From positions 1 through 64,000 of the forward strand of contig CAZMSM010000002.1 in assembly GCA_964568955.1 (NCBI GenBank): DNA of 64,000 bases, in the 5' to 3' direction. The number at the start of each line of letters is the position of its first letter. Position 1 is the stretch's first letter. The notes under the pieces were generated by a model, which was not told the origin of the DNA, searched no databases, and saw only the letters and a list, made by a program, of their open reading frames with translations. The position numbers and the translations under genes are program-made. Positions 43,363 through 52,681 of the stretch are shown piece after piece. The DNA comes from UBA1447 sp964568955. GTDB taxonomy: Bacteria; Bacillota; Clostridia; Oscillospirales; Acutalibacteraceae.

Positions 43363-43379
43363 CCGGCACGCTGTGCCGG
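43363..43379 (-). promoter_or_regulatory. Hairpin upstream of the ftsQ ribosome binding site
   Basis: CCGGCAC-GCT-GTGCCGG, a perfect 7-bp stem with a 3-nt loop between murG and ftsQ. In the mRNA it ends directly against the GGGGAAAGG region that serves as Shine-Dalgarno, so it may modulate ftsQ translation or mRNA decay. It lacks a T-tract and is not a terminator. Confidence 0.5.
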
Positions 43380-43415
43380 TAATTGTTTGGTAAAGGGTTA
43401 TATAATCGGATTGCC

Positions 43416-44558
43416 TCATATTTTACTTGTTTTTTCGGCTAACGCTTCAATACACGCCAGTATACGCTGTGCGGAATCTTGGACGGCCATCTTTTTTGCT
43501 TTCGCTCCAATTTCCGCCATCCTTGCGGGGTTGCTCAGGAGCTTTTCCACCTCTTGCGTGAGCCGCTCACCGCTTAAGTCTTTTTCTTCAATCATAAGGG
43601 CAGCATCCTTTTCGACAAGTGCCATGGCGTTATGGTATTGATGGTTTTCCGCTACGTTCGGGGAAGGAATGAGTATGGCGGGCTTGCCCAGAGCCTGAAT
43701 TTCGCTGAGTGAACTTGCACCCGCGCGGGATATGACCAAATCTGCGGCACTCAGGCAGCGTTCCATGTCGTTGATATATTCTCGGATGATGACATGCTTT
43801 TCGTTTTCAAGCTCAAGGCCCTTTTGTTTTAACAAGCCCGGCAGCCAAGTGCCCCCGCTCCCTGTTGCGTGCATAAAGTAGCAGTCAGCCGCCTTGTACT
43901 TTGCCTCAATCAAGCGGGCAACCGCCTCATTCACCGCGCGCGCACCCAAACTGCCACCCATGGACAAAATCATGGGACGCTCATCCAGACCGAGCTCGGC
44001 ACGACTTTTGGCTTTGTCTGCATTAACAAGCTCACCCCTAACAGGCAAGCCTGTCAGAATGACATCCCCTTTTGATTGAAGGCGTTCCCCCGCGACCGCA
44101 ACTGTCAGCATAACGCAATCGGCGTTTTTGGCGACAGCCTTGTTTGCAACGCCGGGGTAGGCGTTTTGTTCGTGAATGGCGGTGGGTATGCCGAGCTTTT
44201 GTGCCATGCGCAATACCGGTCCACTAACGTAACCACCCATGCCGACGACCACGTCGGGCTTAAAATCCAACAAGATTTTTTTTGCCTGGCGGGATGATTT
44301 TAAAAGCTTAGCCAGCGTCGAAAGGTTGCGTTTGAAACTTTCAATGCTGATGTCACGGCGAAAACCGCTGATATCGATACTCTTAAAATCGAAACCGGAT
44401 GCCGGAACCAAGCGGGACTCCATTTTTTCGGCGGTTCCGACAAACAGAATTTGCGCCTGTGGAGAAGTCTTTCGAATCAGCCCCGCAACGGCAAGAGCCG
44501 GGTTGATATGCCCGCCCGTACCACCCGCAGCAAATAAAATTCTTTTATTGTTGAGCAT
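43416..44558 (-). CDS. murG: UDP-GlcNAc:lipid I transferase MurG
   Basis: Peripheral membrane glycosyltransferase adding GlcNAc to lipid I to make lipid II. The 380 residues contain FAAGGTGGHINPALA, IHEQNAYPGVANK, GGSLGARAVNEAV and SRAGASSLSEIQALGKPAILIP, the GT-B family 28 motifs. ATG at 44558 with AAAGGCGG upstream; the frame otherwise extends back into ftsW. It starts 25 bp after the ftsW stop. Confidence 0.97.
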   Translation of the reverse strand: MLNNKRILFAAGGTGGHINPALAVAGLIRKTSPQAQILFVGTAEKMESRLVPASGFDFKSIDISGFRRDISIESFKRNLSTLAKLLKSSRQAKKILLDFKPDVVVGMGGYVSGPVLRMAQKLGIPTAIHEQNAYPGVANKAVAKNADCVMLTVAVAGERLQSKGDVILTGLPVRGELVNADKAKSRAELGLDERPMILSMGGSLGARAVNEAVARLIEAKYKAADCYFMHATGSGGTWLPGLLKQKGLELENEKHVIIREYINDMERCLSAADLVISRAGASSLSEIQALGKPAILIPSPNVAENHQYHNAMALVEKDAALMIEEKDLSGERLTQEVEKLLSNPARMAEIGAKAKKMAVQDSAQRILACIEALAEKTSKI

Positions 44559-44583
44559 AATCGCACCGCCTTTGCGCCGTGTT

Positions 44584-45924
44584 TTATTGTTTTTCCATCT
44601 TCGCCGTTCTTGAAACGGAAAGCACCATACCCATTTCCGCAAGCAAAATCATCAGCGATGTGCCCCCGTAACTGATAAACGGCAGGCTGATACCGGTGTT
44701 TGGTATGGTATCTGTAACAACGGCAATATGTATCACCGCTTGTAAACCAACTTGGAATACGATACCCATCACCAACAGCGTCCCAAAGCGGTCTTTTGCT
44801 CGGGAAGCAATGATAAAACCACGCCATATAAGCAGCCCAAACAAAGCGATGACAACAAGTGCGCCTAAAAACCCAAGTTCCTCGCAGATGATTGAAAAAA
44901 TAAAATCATTATGTGCCTCGGATAAATAGATATGTTTTTGAACCGAATTGCCAAGACCCTTGCCCAAGAGGCCACCGGATGCAATGGCATACAAAGAGTT
45001 GTTGGTTTGCCAGCGCAAGCCAAGAGGTTGATAATCCTTTTTAAGCCAGGCGAAAATTCGCTTAAGCATATACTTGGGTGCGCTATTAGGGTCTCTCCCC
45101 CACGCCACAAATTGGGAAGGTAAAAAAGAGGCCGCCTCGTCCGGTTTATTGGTCGCCATCCAAAACGCATAAATAACCCCTGCGACCAACACCAACAAAG
45201 GGATGCCGAAAATAATAAACCAGCGAAGCTTTGCACCGCTGAGAAACAGCATAACCATACCGATACTCACAATTAAAACCGTGCCGGAAAGGTGGTTTTC
45301 GCTGAATATCAACACACTCATGATGATAATCACCGTCACATACGGCCACAGCAAAAGAACATTTTTAGATATTTGCTTGTAGTTGCGTTCCATCCCCCAC
45401 GCGCAGAACATAATCAGCCCGAGTTTTGCTAGCTCGGACGGTTGAAATTGATTGAAAATAGGCACAGGCATATAGCGCCTTATCCCGCTTCTCCCCTCAA
45501 GTTCGACGTAATAATACAACACGGCAAAGAGCAGAATAATCGACACAATGAGTGCCAAGACAGAAAGCTGCTTGATAAAGTCATGATTGATTCTTGAAAA
45601 GATATATAAAACGACGATTCCCAAAAATGAAAAAGCAATTTGTTTGGTGATGTAGTGATAGGGGTTGTTCGAGATTTTATCGGATGAATCGTTGAGTGCC
45701 ATGACATAGCTTGATGAAAAAACCATGATCAGCCCAATGCTCATTAAAAACAACACGATAATCAAAAACTTTAAATCAACTTCGCCCTTCGCAACGTAAT
45801 ACTTAAGCTTCCTTGGTTTGAGGAAAGGAAAGTACTCTTTAAACTTTCTTTGCGCAAGGGTTTTGATGTCACTTTTCAACTGCCTGTTATTCGGCAAAGG
45901 ATTTTTATGTTGAGTGCCGGTCAT
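44584..45924 (-). CDS. ftsW: Peptidoglycan glycosyltransferase FtsW
   Basis: SEDS-family lipid II polymerase for septal peptidoglycan, working with the PBP encoded in the same cluster. The 446 residues have about ten membrane helices with FMSIGLIMVFSSSY at the start, FQPSELAKLGLIMF (conserved SEDS loop), GLGNSVQKHIYLSEAHNDFIFSIICEELG split over the key loop with catalytic Asp region, and TGISLPFISYGGTSL near the end. ATG at 45924 with AGGGGTG upstream is chosen over 45942. It directly follows mraY; the usual murD is not between them. Confidence 0.95.
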   Translation of the reverse strand: MTGTQHKNPLPNNRQLKSDIKTLAQRKFKEYFPFLKPRKLKYYVAKGEVDLKFLIIVLFLMSIGLIMVFSSSYVMALNDSSDKISNNPYHYITKQIAFSFLGIVVLYIFSRINHDFIKQLSVLALIVSIILLFAVLYYYVELEGRSGIRRYMPVPIFNQFQPSELAKLGLIMFCAWGMERNYKQISKNVLLLWPYVTVIIIMSVLIFSENHLSGTVLIVSIGMVMLFLSGAKLRWFIIFGIPLLVLVAGVIYAFWMATNKPDEAASFLPSQFVAWGRDPNSAPKYMLKRIFAWLKKDYQPLGLRWQTNNSLYAIASGGLLGKGLGNSVQKHIYLSEAHNDFIFSIICEELGFLGALVVIALFGLLIWRGFIIASRAKDRFGTLLVMGIVFQVGLQAVIHIAVVTDTIPNTGISLPFISYGGTSLMILLAEMGMVLSVSRTAKMEKQ

Positions 45925-45966
45925 TGTTTTCACCCCTGTCATGGCTAAAATAATGTCTTACCCTGA

Positions 45967-47016
45967 TTATTTTATATAATAACCGCCGAAGTACATAAGC
46001 AGTACCCCGACAAGGCAGCCCACCAGATTCGCAGCCGTAAAGACTGCCACAATCTTATTTTCTCCCCATCCGCTTTTTTCAAAGTGATGATGAATAGGGG
46101 CCATTTTAAAGAAGCGTTTGCCCTTGGTGGCTTTAAAATATAAAATTTGAATAACATCCGACAGTGCCTCTATAACATAAATCAAGCCAACAGGCAAAAG
46201 AATGACCGGGCACCCCAGGGCATATGCAAGGGCCACAACCATGCCACCTAAAAACATCGAACCGGTATCACCCATAAAAACTTTGGCGGGTTTGCGGTTC
46301 CATACTAAAAAGCCGCCGCAAGCACCGGCTAATGCGGCCGCTACTAGACTCACGCCAAAAAGCCCCCGCATGGCCGCGATAATGCCAAGCGTAACCGCAG
46401 CGGTAATCGTCACGCTCGAACAAAGCCCATCAATACCATCGGTAAAATTGACGGCGTTAATTGTGCCATAGAGCACGCAAATCCCAAACAGCCAATGGAA
46501 CACGCCCATATTGACATTGCCGATAAAGGGCACAAACATATGCGGCGTTCCACCCATGCCCATAAACAAACTGCTTAAAAAAGCGAGGGCGATAACAAGT
46601 TGCATAATCGTTTTTTGTTTGAAATTAAGCCCCATGTTACGTTTTTGGATAACCTTGATATAGTCATCCGCAAACCCCACAAGAGCAAAACTCAGCGCCA
46701 TGAGTATCCCACTCCACAGCTTCGTTTTCATTTCCGCAACCACAAGGGGCACTGCGGAACTACCCATATAAATATCGCTACCCATCATTTGGGCTGTAAT
46801 CATTCCGACAATAATCGCCGCTAATGTACCAAGAATAAACATGATACCGCCCATGGTCGGTGTGCCCTGTTTGTGTTTGTGCCAGATGGGGCCGATGTCC
46901 AATATCACCTGCCCAAACTTTAGCTTGAGCAGCCAGGGGATAATTAAAAACCCGAGCAAGGCCGTGACGGAAAATCCGGTACCCGCGGCAAGAATCATCA
47001 GCAATATGTTATTCAT
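45967..47016 (-). CDS. mraY: Phospho-N-acetylmuramoyl-pentapeptide transferase MraY
   Basis: Transfers phospho-MurNAc-pentapeptide to undecaprenyl phosphate to make lipid I. The 349 residues have ten helices and the key loops HKHKQGTPTMGGIMF, VGFADDYIKV (Asp-Asp), NAVNFTDGIDGL and PIHHHFEKSGW. All catalytic residues are present. ATG at 47016 overlaps the murF stop by 8 bp with GGGAG upstream, indicating translational coupling. Confidence 0.97.
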   Translation of the reverse strand: MNNILLMILAAGTGFSVTALLGFLIIPWLLKLKFGQVILDIGPIWHKHKQGTPTMGGIMFILGTLAAIIVGMITAQMMGSDIYMGSSAVPLVVAEMKTKLWSGILMALSFALVGFADDYIKVIQKRNMGLNFKQKTIMQLVIALAFLSSLFMGMGGTPHMFVPFIGNVNMGVFHWLFGICVLYGTINAVNFTDGIDGLCSSVTITAAVTLGIIAAMRGLFGVSLVAAALAGACGGFLVWNRKPAKVFMGDTGSMFLGGMVVALAYALGCPVILLPVGLIYVIEALSDVIQILYFKATKGKRFFKMAPIHHHFEKSGWGENKIVAVFTAANLVGCLVGVLLMYFGGYYIK

Positions 47017-48373
47017 TGACTTTCAACTCCCTGTAAAGCATCTCAATAATATCCTCAAAACCCATGCCTCTGCTCGCTTTAAAAAGAACAGCGTCACCGG
47101 GCGAAAGCATGTCGCAAAGCACCCGGGATAGCTCCTTTTTATCATCAAAAGCCCGCACGGTGGGGACGCCCGCCTCTTTTGCCTTTTGCGCTGTGCGTTT
47201 TGACAAGGCGCCGAACGTCAGTAAAACATCGACATTATTCGCCCGGGCCTGAACGCCGGATTCGATATGCGCGGGCTGTGCGTAATCACCAAGTTCGAGC
47301 ATATCCCCCAAAACCGCGATGCGCCTTGCCGCGTTTAAATCCGCCAGAACCCCCAAAGCCGCACGAACGGAATCAGGGCTTGCGTTATAGCAATCTTCAA
47401 TAAATGTAATGCCTGCAAAATGCTTTATTCGCTGGCGCATACCGGCCGGCACATACATTGACAAAGCCGACGCGGCCTTTTGCGGGGTTACCCCCATCCA
47501 TATACCCACCGCAAACGCAGCGAGCGCGTTATAAATATTGTGTTTGCCTATCGCCGGCAAACAAACCTGCTGTTGATTGCCCTTGCTCACAACGGTAAAG
47601 CGAGTGCTTGATTCGCTTTGTTCTATGTTACAGGCCCTAAAATCGCTTTTCTCATTCTCAATCCCATAATATAAGACAGGGTGTTTGTATGTTTGCGCAT
47701 CAAACAAAAGACTGTCATCGGCATTGAGCAAAAGCGGCGCGTCATCACGCATACCGTGCATAATTTCCATTTTTGCTTGTAGGATATTTTCGCGTGAACC
47801 GAGGTTTTCGATGTGTGAAACGCCGATATTGGTTATAACACCGATATCCGGTTTACAAACACCCGACAAGCGGGATATTTCACCAAAGCCGCTCATGCCC
47901 ATTTCAAGCACCGCTGCTTCATGGCTTTCACTCAGTTCAAAAATCGTCATCGGCAGCCCGATTTCGTTATTTAGATTGCCCGCATTTTTTAACACGTTGA
48001 AAGTACCCGCCAACACAGCGGCCGTCATTTCTTTGGTCGTGGTCTTGCCCACGCTCCCTGTTATACCCACAACCTTTGCATCAAACTGCAAGCGGTAGTG
48101 TGCCGCGAGTTGGAGCAGTGCAAGGCGTGTATCCGGGACCAAAAGCGCCCGTTCACCACAGCCCGTTTCTTTTTCACCTAAAACAGCTGCAGCGCCTTGT
48201 TCAAGAGCGGTTTTGGCAAAGGTGTGTCCATCAAAGTTCGGCCCGGCAATGGCTATAAAAAGGCAACCCGCCGACAGCTTTCGGGTGTCCGTACAGATGT
48301 CGGTTATCATTGGATTTATGAAGTTTTGGGCACCAAGCGCCCGAGCAATTTCCGCCAACGCCATCGGCTTCAC
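47009..48373 (-). CDS. murF: UDP-MurNAc-tripeptide D-Ala-D-Ala ligase MurF
   Basis: Adds D-Ala-D-Ala to the peptidoglycan precursor, ATP-driven. The 454 residues have the three Mur-ligase domains: N-terminal substrate domain, ATP loop VVGITGSVGKTTTKEM, and the C-terminal domain; also FIEDCYNASPDSVRAAL and NIGVSHIENLGSRENI. The start is GTG at 48373 with AGGAGGCGGTG upstream. It lies 43 bp after murE and overlaps mraY. Confidence 0.96.
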   Translation of the reverse strand: MKPMALAEIARALGAQNFINPMITDICTDTRKLSAGCLFIAIAGPNFDGHTFAKTALEQGAAAVLGEKETGCGERALLVPDTRLALLQLAAHYRLQFDAKVVGITGSVGKTTTKEMTAAVLAGTFNVLKNAGNLNNEIGLPMTIFELSESHEAAVLEMGMSGFGEISRLSGVCKPDIGVITNIGVSHIENLGSRENILQAKMEIMHGMRDDAPLLLNADDSLLFDAQTYKHPVLYYGIENEKSDFRACNIEQSESSTRFTVVSKGNQQQVCLPAIGKHNIYNALAAFAVGIWMGVTPQKAASALSMYVPAGMRQRIKHFAGITFIEDCYNASPDSVRAALGVLADLNAARRIAVLGDMLELGDYAQPAHIESGVQARANNVDVLLTFGALSKRTAQKAKEAGVPTVRAFDDKKELSRVLCDMLSPGDAVLFKASRGMGFEDIIEMLYRELKVNE

Positions 48374-48416
48374 AGTATTACACCGCCTCCTGCTTAGTGA
48401 CGAGTCGTCCCACAGC

Positions 48417-49853
48417 TTACGCCTTGCCGGCGAGTATTTGAGCGATTATCTCACGTTCATCATAATGAATTTTCCCGGTTTTTAAGATTTGATAGGTTTC
48501 GTGCCCTTTGCCGGCGAGCACAACTATGTCGTCCTTCGCGGCTACATTCAGCGCCTTCTCGATAGCACTCGTTCGATTTTCCTCAACGATTACATTTTTG
48601 CCGGGTTTGTTCAACCCTTTCAGAATATCGTTTATGATTTCGCCCGGGTCTTCCGTGCGTGGGTTGTCGGAGGTTATGACAACGATGTCCGAAAGTCGCT
48701 CGGCAATTTCACCCATCAGGGGTCTTTTTGTTTTATCCCTGTCTCCTCCGCAACCAAAAACGGTGATAAGCTTGCCCAACTTAATTTCTTGCAGGGCTTT
48801 AAGAATATTTTCCAAGCCATCGGGCGTATGGGCATAGTCGATGATTACGGTATAATCCTTTTCGGTCGGCACAAGCTCCAGCCGGCCCGGTACACCGGGC
48901 GACGCGGCAATTGCATCAAGCACACAATCAAAAGGAATCCCCAATTCGACCGCGCAAACAGCAGCACCCATGGAGTTGTATACAGAAAATATGCCCGGCA
49001 CACTCAAATGGACCCGACCGATAACATTGTTCCCGACAAGCTCATATTCGGCACCGGAAGGTTTCAGTCGTATGTTTTTGGCAGTGAAGTCCGACGCATC
49101 TGTATTGACCGAAAAAGTCACATATGGGCACGAAAGACCACTTATCATATATTCTGCCGCATCGTCGTCTAAGTTTATCACAGCCAGAGCCGCTTGTTCA
49201 AACAAGACACGTTTAGCAGCCTTGTAGCTTTCATAGTCACCGTGATAATCCAAGTGTTCCCGTGACAGATTGGTAAAAATGGCCGCTTCAAAATGAAGAC
49301 CGGCCACGCGCTTTTGAGCGAGTGCCTGGGAAGACACCTCCATAACGCAATACTCGCAATCAGCCTCAACCATTTTTGCAAACAAGCAGTTTAGCTCAAA
49401 TGGGTCCGGCGTTGTCAAGTTCGCTTCAAAGTCCTCCCCCGCAATACTGCTTTTGACCGTACCGATAAGGCCGATTTTTTTGCCGGCACTTTCCAAAATA
49501 TCCCGCAGCAAAAAAGCGGTTGTCGTCTTGCCGTTGGTCCCTGTGATACCGATAATGGTAAGCTTTTGGGCAGGATTGCCAAAAAAAGCGGAGCATATGA
49601 GCGAATATGCCTGCCTGGTGTCCTTCACGAGAACCTGATTTTTTACTCCGGTGTCTTTTTGCGCTACCACTGCCGCGGCACCGGCCGCAACGGCCTCGGC
49701 GGCGGCGGCGTGACCATCAAACTGCCCACCTTGAATGCAAATAAACAAGCACCCCCGTGTCACCCGGCGTGAATCGTCGGTTACGGCGGTTATTTCCGTG
49801 TCGGTGTATTCCGACAGAATTTCACATTGTTGCAGCAGCTGTGAGAGTTTCAT
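48417..49853 (-). CDS. murE: UDP-MurNAc-L-Ala-D-Glu:meso-diaminopimelate ligase MurE
   Basis: Adds the third amino acid to the wall precursor. The 478 residues have the Mur-ligase domains with IGITGTNGKTTTAFLL, NLSREHLDYHG and IDYAHTPDGLENIL. The motif DNPRTEDP in the C-terminal domain is the one seen in meso-diaminopimelate enzymes, whereas lysine-adding MurE differ there, so the cell wall is predicted to contain meso-DAP. ATG at 49853 follows GGGGAGG. It lies between the PASTA PBP and murF. Confidence 0.96.
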   Translation of the reverse strand: MKLSQLLQQCEILSEYTDTEITAVTDDSRRVTRGCLFICIQGGQFDGHAAAAEAVAAGAAAVVAQKDTGVKNQVLVKDTRQAYSLICSAFFGNPAQKLTIIGITGTNGKTTTAFLLRDILESAGKKIGLIGTVKSSIAGEDFEANLTTPDPFELNCLFAKMVEADCEYCVMEVSSQALAQKRVAGLHFEAAIFTNLSREHLDYHGDYESYKAAKRVLFEQAALAVINLDDDAAEYMISGLSCPYVTFSVNTDASDFTAKNIRLKPSGAEYELVGNNVIGRVHLSVPGIFSVYNSMGAAVCAVELGIPFDCVLDAIAASPGVPGRLELVPTEKDYTVIIDYAHTPDGLENILKALQEIKLGKLITVFGCGGDRDKTKRPLMGEIAERLSDIVVITSDNPRTEDPGEIINDILKGLNKPGKNVIVEENRTSAIEKALNVAAKDDIVVLAGKGHETYQILKTGKIHYDEREIIAQILAGKA

Positions 49854-49876
49854 TTTTTTAGCCTCCCCGCAGTTTA

Positions 49877-52141
49877 TCAGCGAACTTCCGACGAAACCGC
49901 ATTTGATTGAAAAGATACGATAACCTCGGAACCGCAGATTACCCGCGTGTCTTTTTCGATATTCTGTTTATAAGAAACAAGCTCGCTTGGTGACGATATG
50001 TTGCCGGTTACCTTGATGTTAAGCCCGGCCGTTAAAGCCATTGCATAAACATCGTCCACGCGCTTGTTTGAAAAATCCGGCACGGTGGTTTTCGCAATTT
50101 GATAATCCTTATCCGTATACAAAATAACAATGCCGTTTTTGGGCAAACCTTGATCAAATGCGGGGTTTTGTGCGGTAATCTTGTCCCCGCTTCCAATCAC
50201 TTTAAAGGACAGACCGGCACTTTCGATAATCTCTTTCGCCTGGGTAATACTTTTGCCGATAAGTTCCGGTGCTTTTGTGTTGAGCAACATCAGCTCGCTT
50301 TGGCTGTATTTCGGTTCAACATTCAAGTATTTTAATGTGTTGTCAACCACTTCGCGCGCTATGGGAGCTGCTATCCTTGAGCCGCCGACCTCGCCTTGCG
50401 GCTCATCGACCAAAATCAAAACCGCAATTCTTGCATCATCTGCCGGTGCAAAACAGGCAAATGACCCGACATAAAAGCCAGGTTTTTTAAGCTTTTGCGA
50501 TGTACCTGTTTTACCCGCAACTTTGTAGCCGGGCACATAAGCATTTTTGCCGCTACCGTTTGTGACGACCAATTCCATCATATCCGTTACAGCCGCGGCG
50601 GTGGTGGCGGACACAACCTGCCGTCTTACATTAGGCTGCGTTGCCGCGATAATATTGCCGGCGTCATCAAGCTGCCTTGCAACAATATACGGTTGCATAA
50701 GCTTGCCCCCATTGGCAATTGCAGCGGTAGCGGTTATCATCTGTAGCGGTGTTACCTCAAAACTCTGACCGAAAGAAGAGCTCGCAAGTTCCACCTTGCC
50801 GAATTCTGTCGTGGAGTGGTAGGTGATAATCGGGGCGGACTTTGCTTCATTGAGTTCTATGCCCGTTTTTTCCATAAATCCGAAGGCTTCAAAGTATTGG
50901 CGGAACATGTCGATACCCAGGCGCTGACCAAGGGTAATAAAGAATGTATTGCAGGATTTCGCCAGTGCTTGTGATAGATTGACAAAACCGTGCCCGCTAT
51001 GTAAATGGCAAGGAAAGGATGTATCCAGTATGGTTATTCTACCGGTACAGTTATATGTTTCCCCCGGTGACCATATCTTTTCTTCAATAGCGGCGGCGGA
51101 TACAATGGGTTTGAAAACGCTCCCCGGCTCGTATGTCCACTGTGTACAATAGTTCAGCCACTGTTTCTCTTTTTCTCTTTTATAGGCTGCTTTTTGTGCA
51201 ACAGAATCTTTGTTCTGTGCTATTTCTTCGGCAATCACTCTGTTCGTCAAGGTTTCCGGCGAGTTCAAATCATAATCAGGCTTGCCCGCCATGGCAAGGA
51301 TTGCCCCTGTTTGGACATCCATTACGATACCGTAGGCACCGGCAGCCTTTGACTTATTGTAGACCTCCGTCAGGCCGTTTTCAAGGTAGTGTTGAATGTG
51401 CTGATCGATTGTCAGCACCAAGTTTGCACCGTTTTTTGCACTATGGACATTTTCAAGTTGAAACGGGATGGCATCATTCCCGGCGTCCTTGACCGTAACC
51501 ATCCTGCCGGGCGTACCCTTTAGCAGGTCATCACAAGATTTTTCCAGCCCGTAACTGCCCCCATCCACCCCGCAAAAACCGATAACAGCGGAGGCCAATG
51601 TGCCGTTAGGGTAATAGCGCTTTTCATCCGTACGGATGCCAACCACATACTTATACGCAATAGCTTTTTCACTTTCATCCTTCGGGTTCTTATAGGACTC
51701 GCTACGCAAAGCAACAATCTTTTCTTTTTCGTCAAACTCAACTTGTTTCTTAACTTCCCAATACTCCGTTTTTTCCTTGTAGGTTGCTTCCCGCACTGTT
51801 TCCTTATCGATATTCAAGAGTTCCGAAAGCTTGCTGACTAATTCTTCCCGCATGCCCTCGTTATTGTATTCGGCAATTTTTTGGGGATTTATGTAGATTT
51901 TCCAAACCGAGGCGCTTTCGGCAAGAACCTTGCCGTTGATGTCGTAAATCGTACCCCGTTTAGCGGGAATACTTTCATCAAGCAGCTGCCTGAATTCTGC
52001 CTTCGCCCTATACTCCTCACCCTGTACAAACTGAACCCTCACAAGGCTTGCGGTACTCGCACCAAACCCTGCGATAACAAGCACGCTTAAAACAGTGGCG
52101 CAGCGCAAAAAAAGCCTTCTTCTCGGTGTTCTTACGGCCAT
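49877..52141 (-). CDS. Class B penicillin-binding protein with PASTA domains (FtsI/SpoVD-type)
   Basis: Transpeptidase for septal or spore peptidoglycan. The 754 residues: a transmembrane anchor (about 10-30), PBP dimerisation region with KRGTIYDINGKVLAES, transpeptidase with SVFK (341-344), SCN (396-398) and KTG (544-546), and two C-terminal PASTA domains (about 625-690 and 692-750). The tandem PASTA tail fits SpoVD or division PBPs of Bacillota. Only one such gene is here, so it is the likely division enzyme; whether a separate SpoVD exists elsewhere is unknown. ATG at 52141 with GAGGG upstream. Confidence 0.95.
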   Translation of the reverse strand: MAVRTPRRRLFLRCATVLSVLVIAGFGASTASLVRVQFVQGEEYRAKAEFRQLLDESIPAKRGTIYDINGKVLAESASVWKIYINPQKIAEYNNEGMREELVSKLSELLNIDKETVREATYKEKTEYWEVKKQVEFDEKEKIVALRSESYKNPKDESEKAIAYKYVVGIRTDEKRYYPNGTLASAVIGFCGVDGGSYGLEKSCDDLLKGTPGRMVTVKDAGNDAIPFQLENVHSAKNGANLVLTIDQHIQHYLENGLTEVYNKSKAAGAYGIVMDVQTGAILAMAGKPDYDLNSPETLTNRVIAEEIAQNKDSVAQKAAYKREKEKQWLNYCTQWTYEPGSVFKPIVSAAAIEEKIWSPGETYNCTGRITILDTSFPCHLHSGHGFVNLSQALAKSCNTFFITLGQRLGIDMFRQYFEAFGFMEKTGIELNEAKSAPIITYHSTTEFGKVELASSSFGQSFEVTPLQMITATAAIANGGKLMQPYIVARQLDDAGNIIAATQPNVRRQVVSATTAAAVTDMMELVVTNGSGKNAYVPGYKVAGKTGTSQKLKKPGFYVGSFACFAPADDARIAVLILVDEPQGEVGGSRIAAPIAREVVDNTLKYLNVEPKYSQSELMLLNTKAPELIGKSITQAKEIIESAGLSFKVIGSGDKITAQNPAFDQGLPKNGIVILYTDKDYQIAKTTVPDFSNKRVDDVYAMALTAGLNIKVTGNISSPSELVSYKQNIEKDTRVICGSEVIVSFQSNAVSSEVR

Positions 52142-52210
52142 AATAGTCCCTCATTGTTCAAAGAGCGGGGACAATCCCCGCCCCTAAAATATATTTAAAC
52201 ACCGGGTATG

Positions 52211-52681
52211 CTAAAAGACAGGCATCCCCAAATAGTTCGTAACTTTGTCCACTCCGGAAGCATTAAAATCAAATCGTTGATGACTTTGCGTTTTTTGCAT
52301 GCCCTTATCTTTGATGTAATCTTGAACCTTTGCGAACGAGTACACCGTTTCGACTTGCGTCGCAAGGCGCACACTCTCGCTTTGCGCTGTTTCAAGCAGC
52401 ACGATTTCCTGCTCCAATTGCATGGCAAGGGTGGAAATTTCCGCCATGCTTTGCAACTTAAAGCCGCCGTAAAGCAACGCCGCTATGCAAACAACGATGA
52501 CCCTACGTAGCAGTCTATGCCTTTTTTCTTTTCGAAGTCGGAGTTCCTTCTTGCTTACTCTTTTTTGTTTAACCTCTTCAATGTCTGTTGGCACTTTTAA
52601 GGGCTCTTTTGCAGGCACCCCTGCCACCGAAGGTGCAAACAAGGAAAGGTCATAAGCCGCATTATTGTCATGATTCGCCAT
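52211..52681 (-). CDS. Cell division protein FtsL-like
   Basis: Small bitopic divisome protein. The 156 residues have a long basic N-terminus (KQKRVSKKELRLRKEKRHRL), one transmembrane helix (VIVVCIAALLYGGFKLQSM) and a coiled-coil (AMQLEQEIVLLETAQSESVRLATQVE) outside, followed by a short segment. FtsL is recognised by place (between rsmH and the PBP) and topology more than by sequence, hence no symbol. ATG at 52681 overlaps the rsmH stop by 14 bp. Confidence 0.82.
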   Translation of the reverse strand: MANHDNNAAYDLSLFAPSVAGVPAKEPLKVPTDIEEVKQKRVSKKELRLRKEKRHRLLRRVIVVCIAALLYGGFKLQSMAEISTLAMQLEQEIVLLETAQSESVRLATQVETVYSFAKVQDYIKDKGMQKTQSHQRFDFNASGVDKVTNYLGMPVF

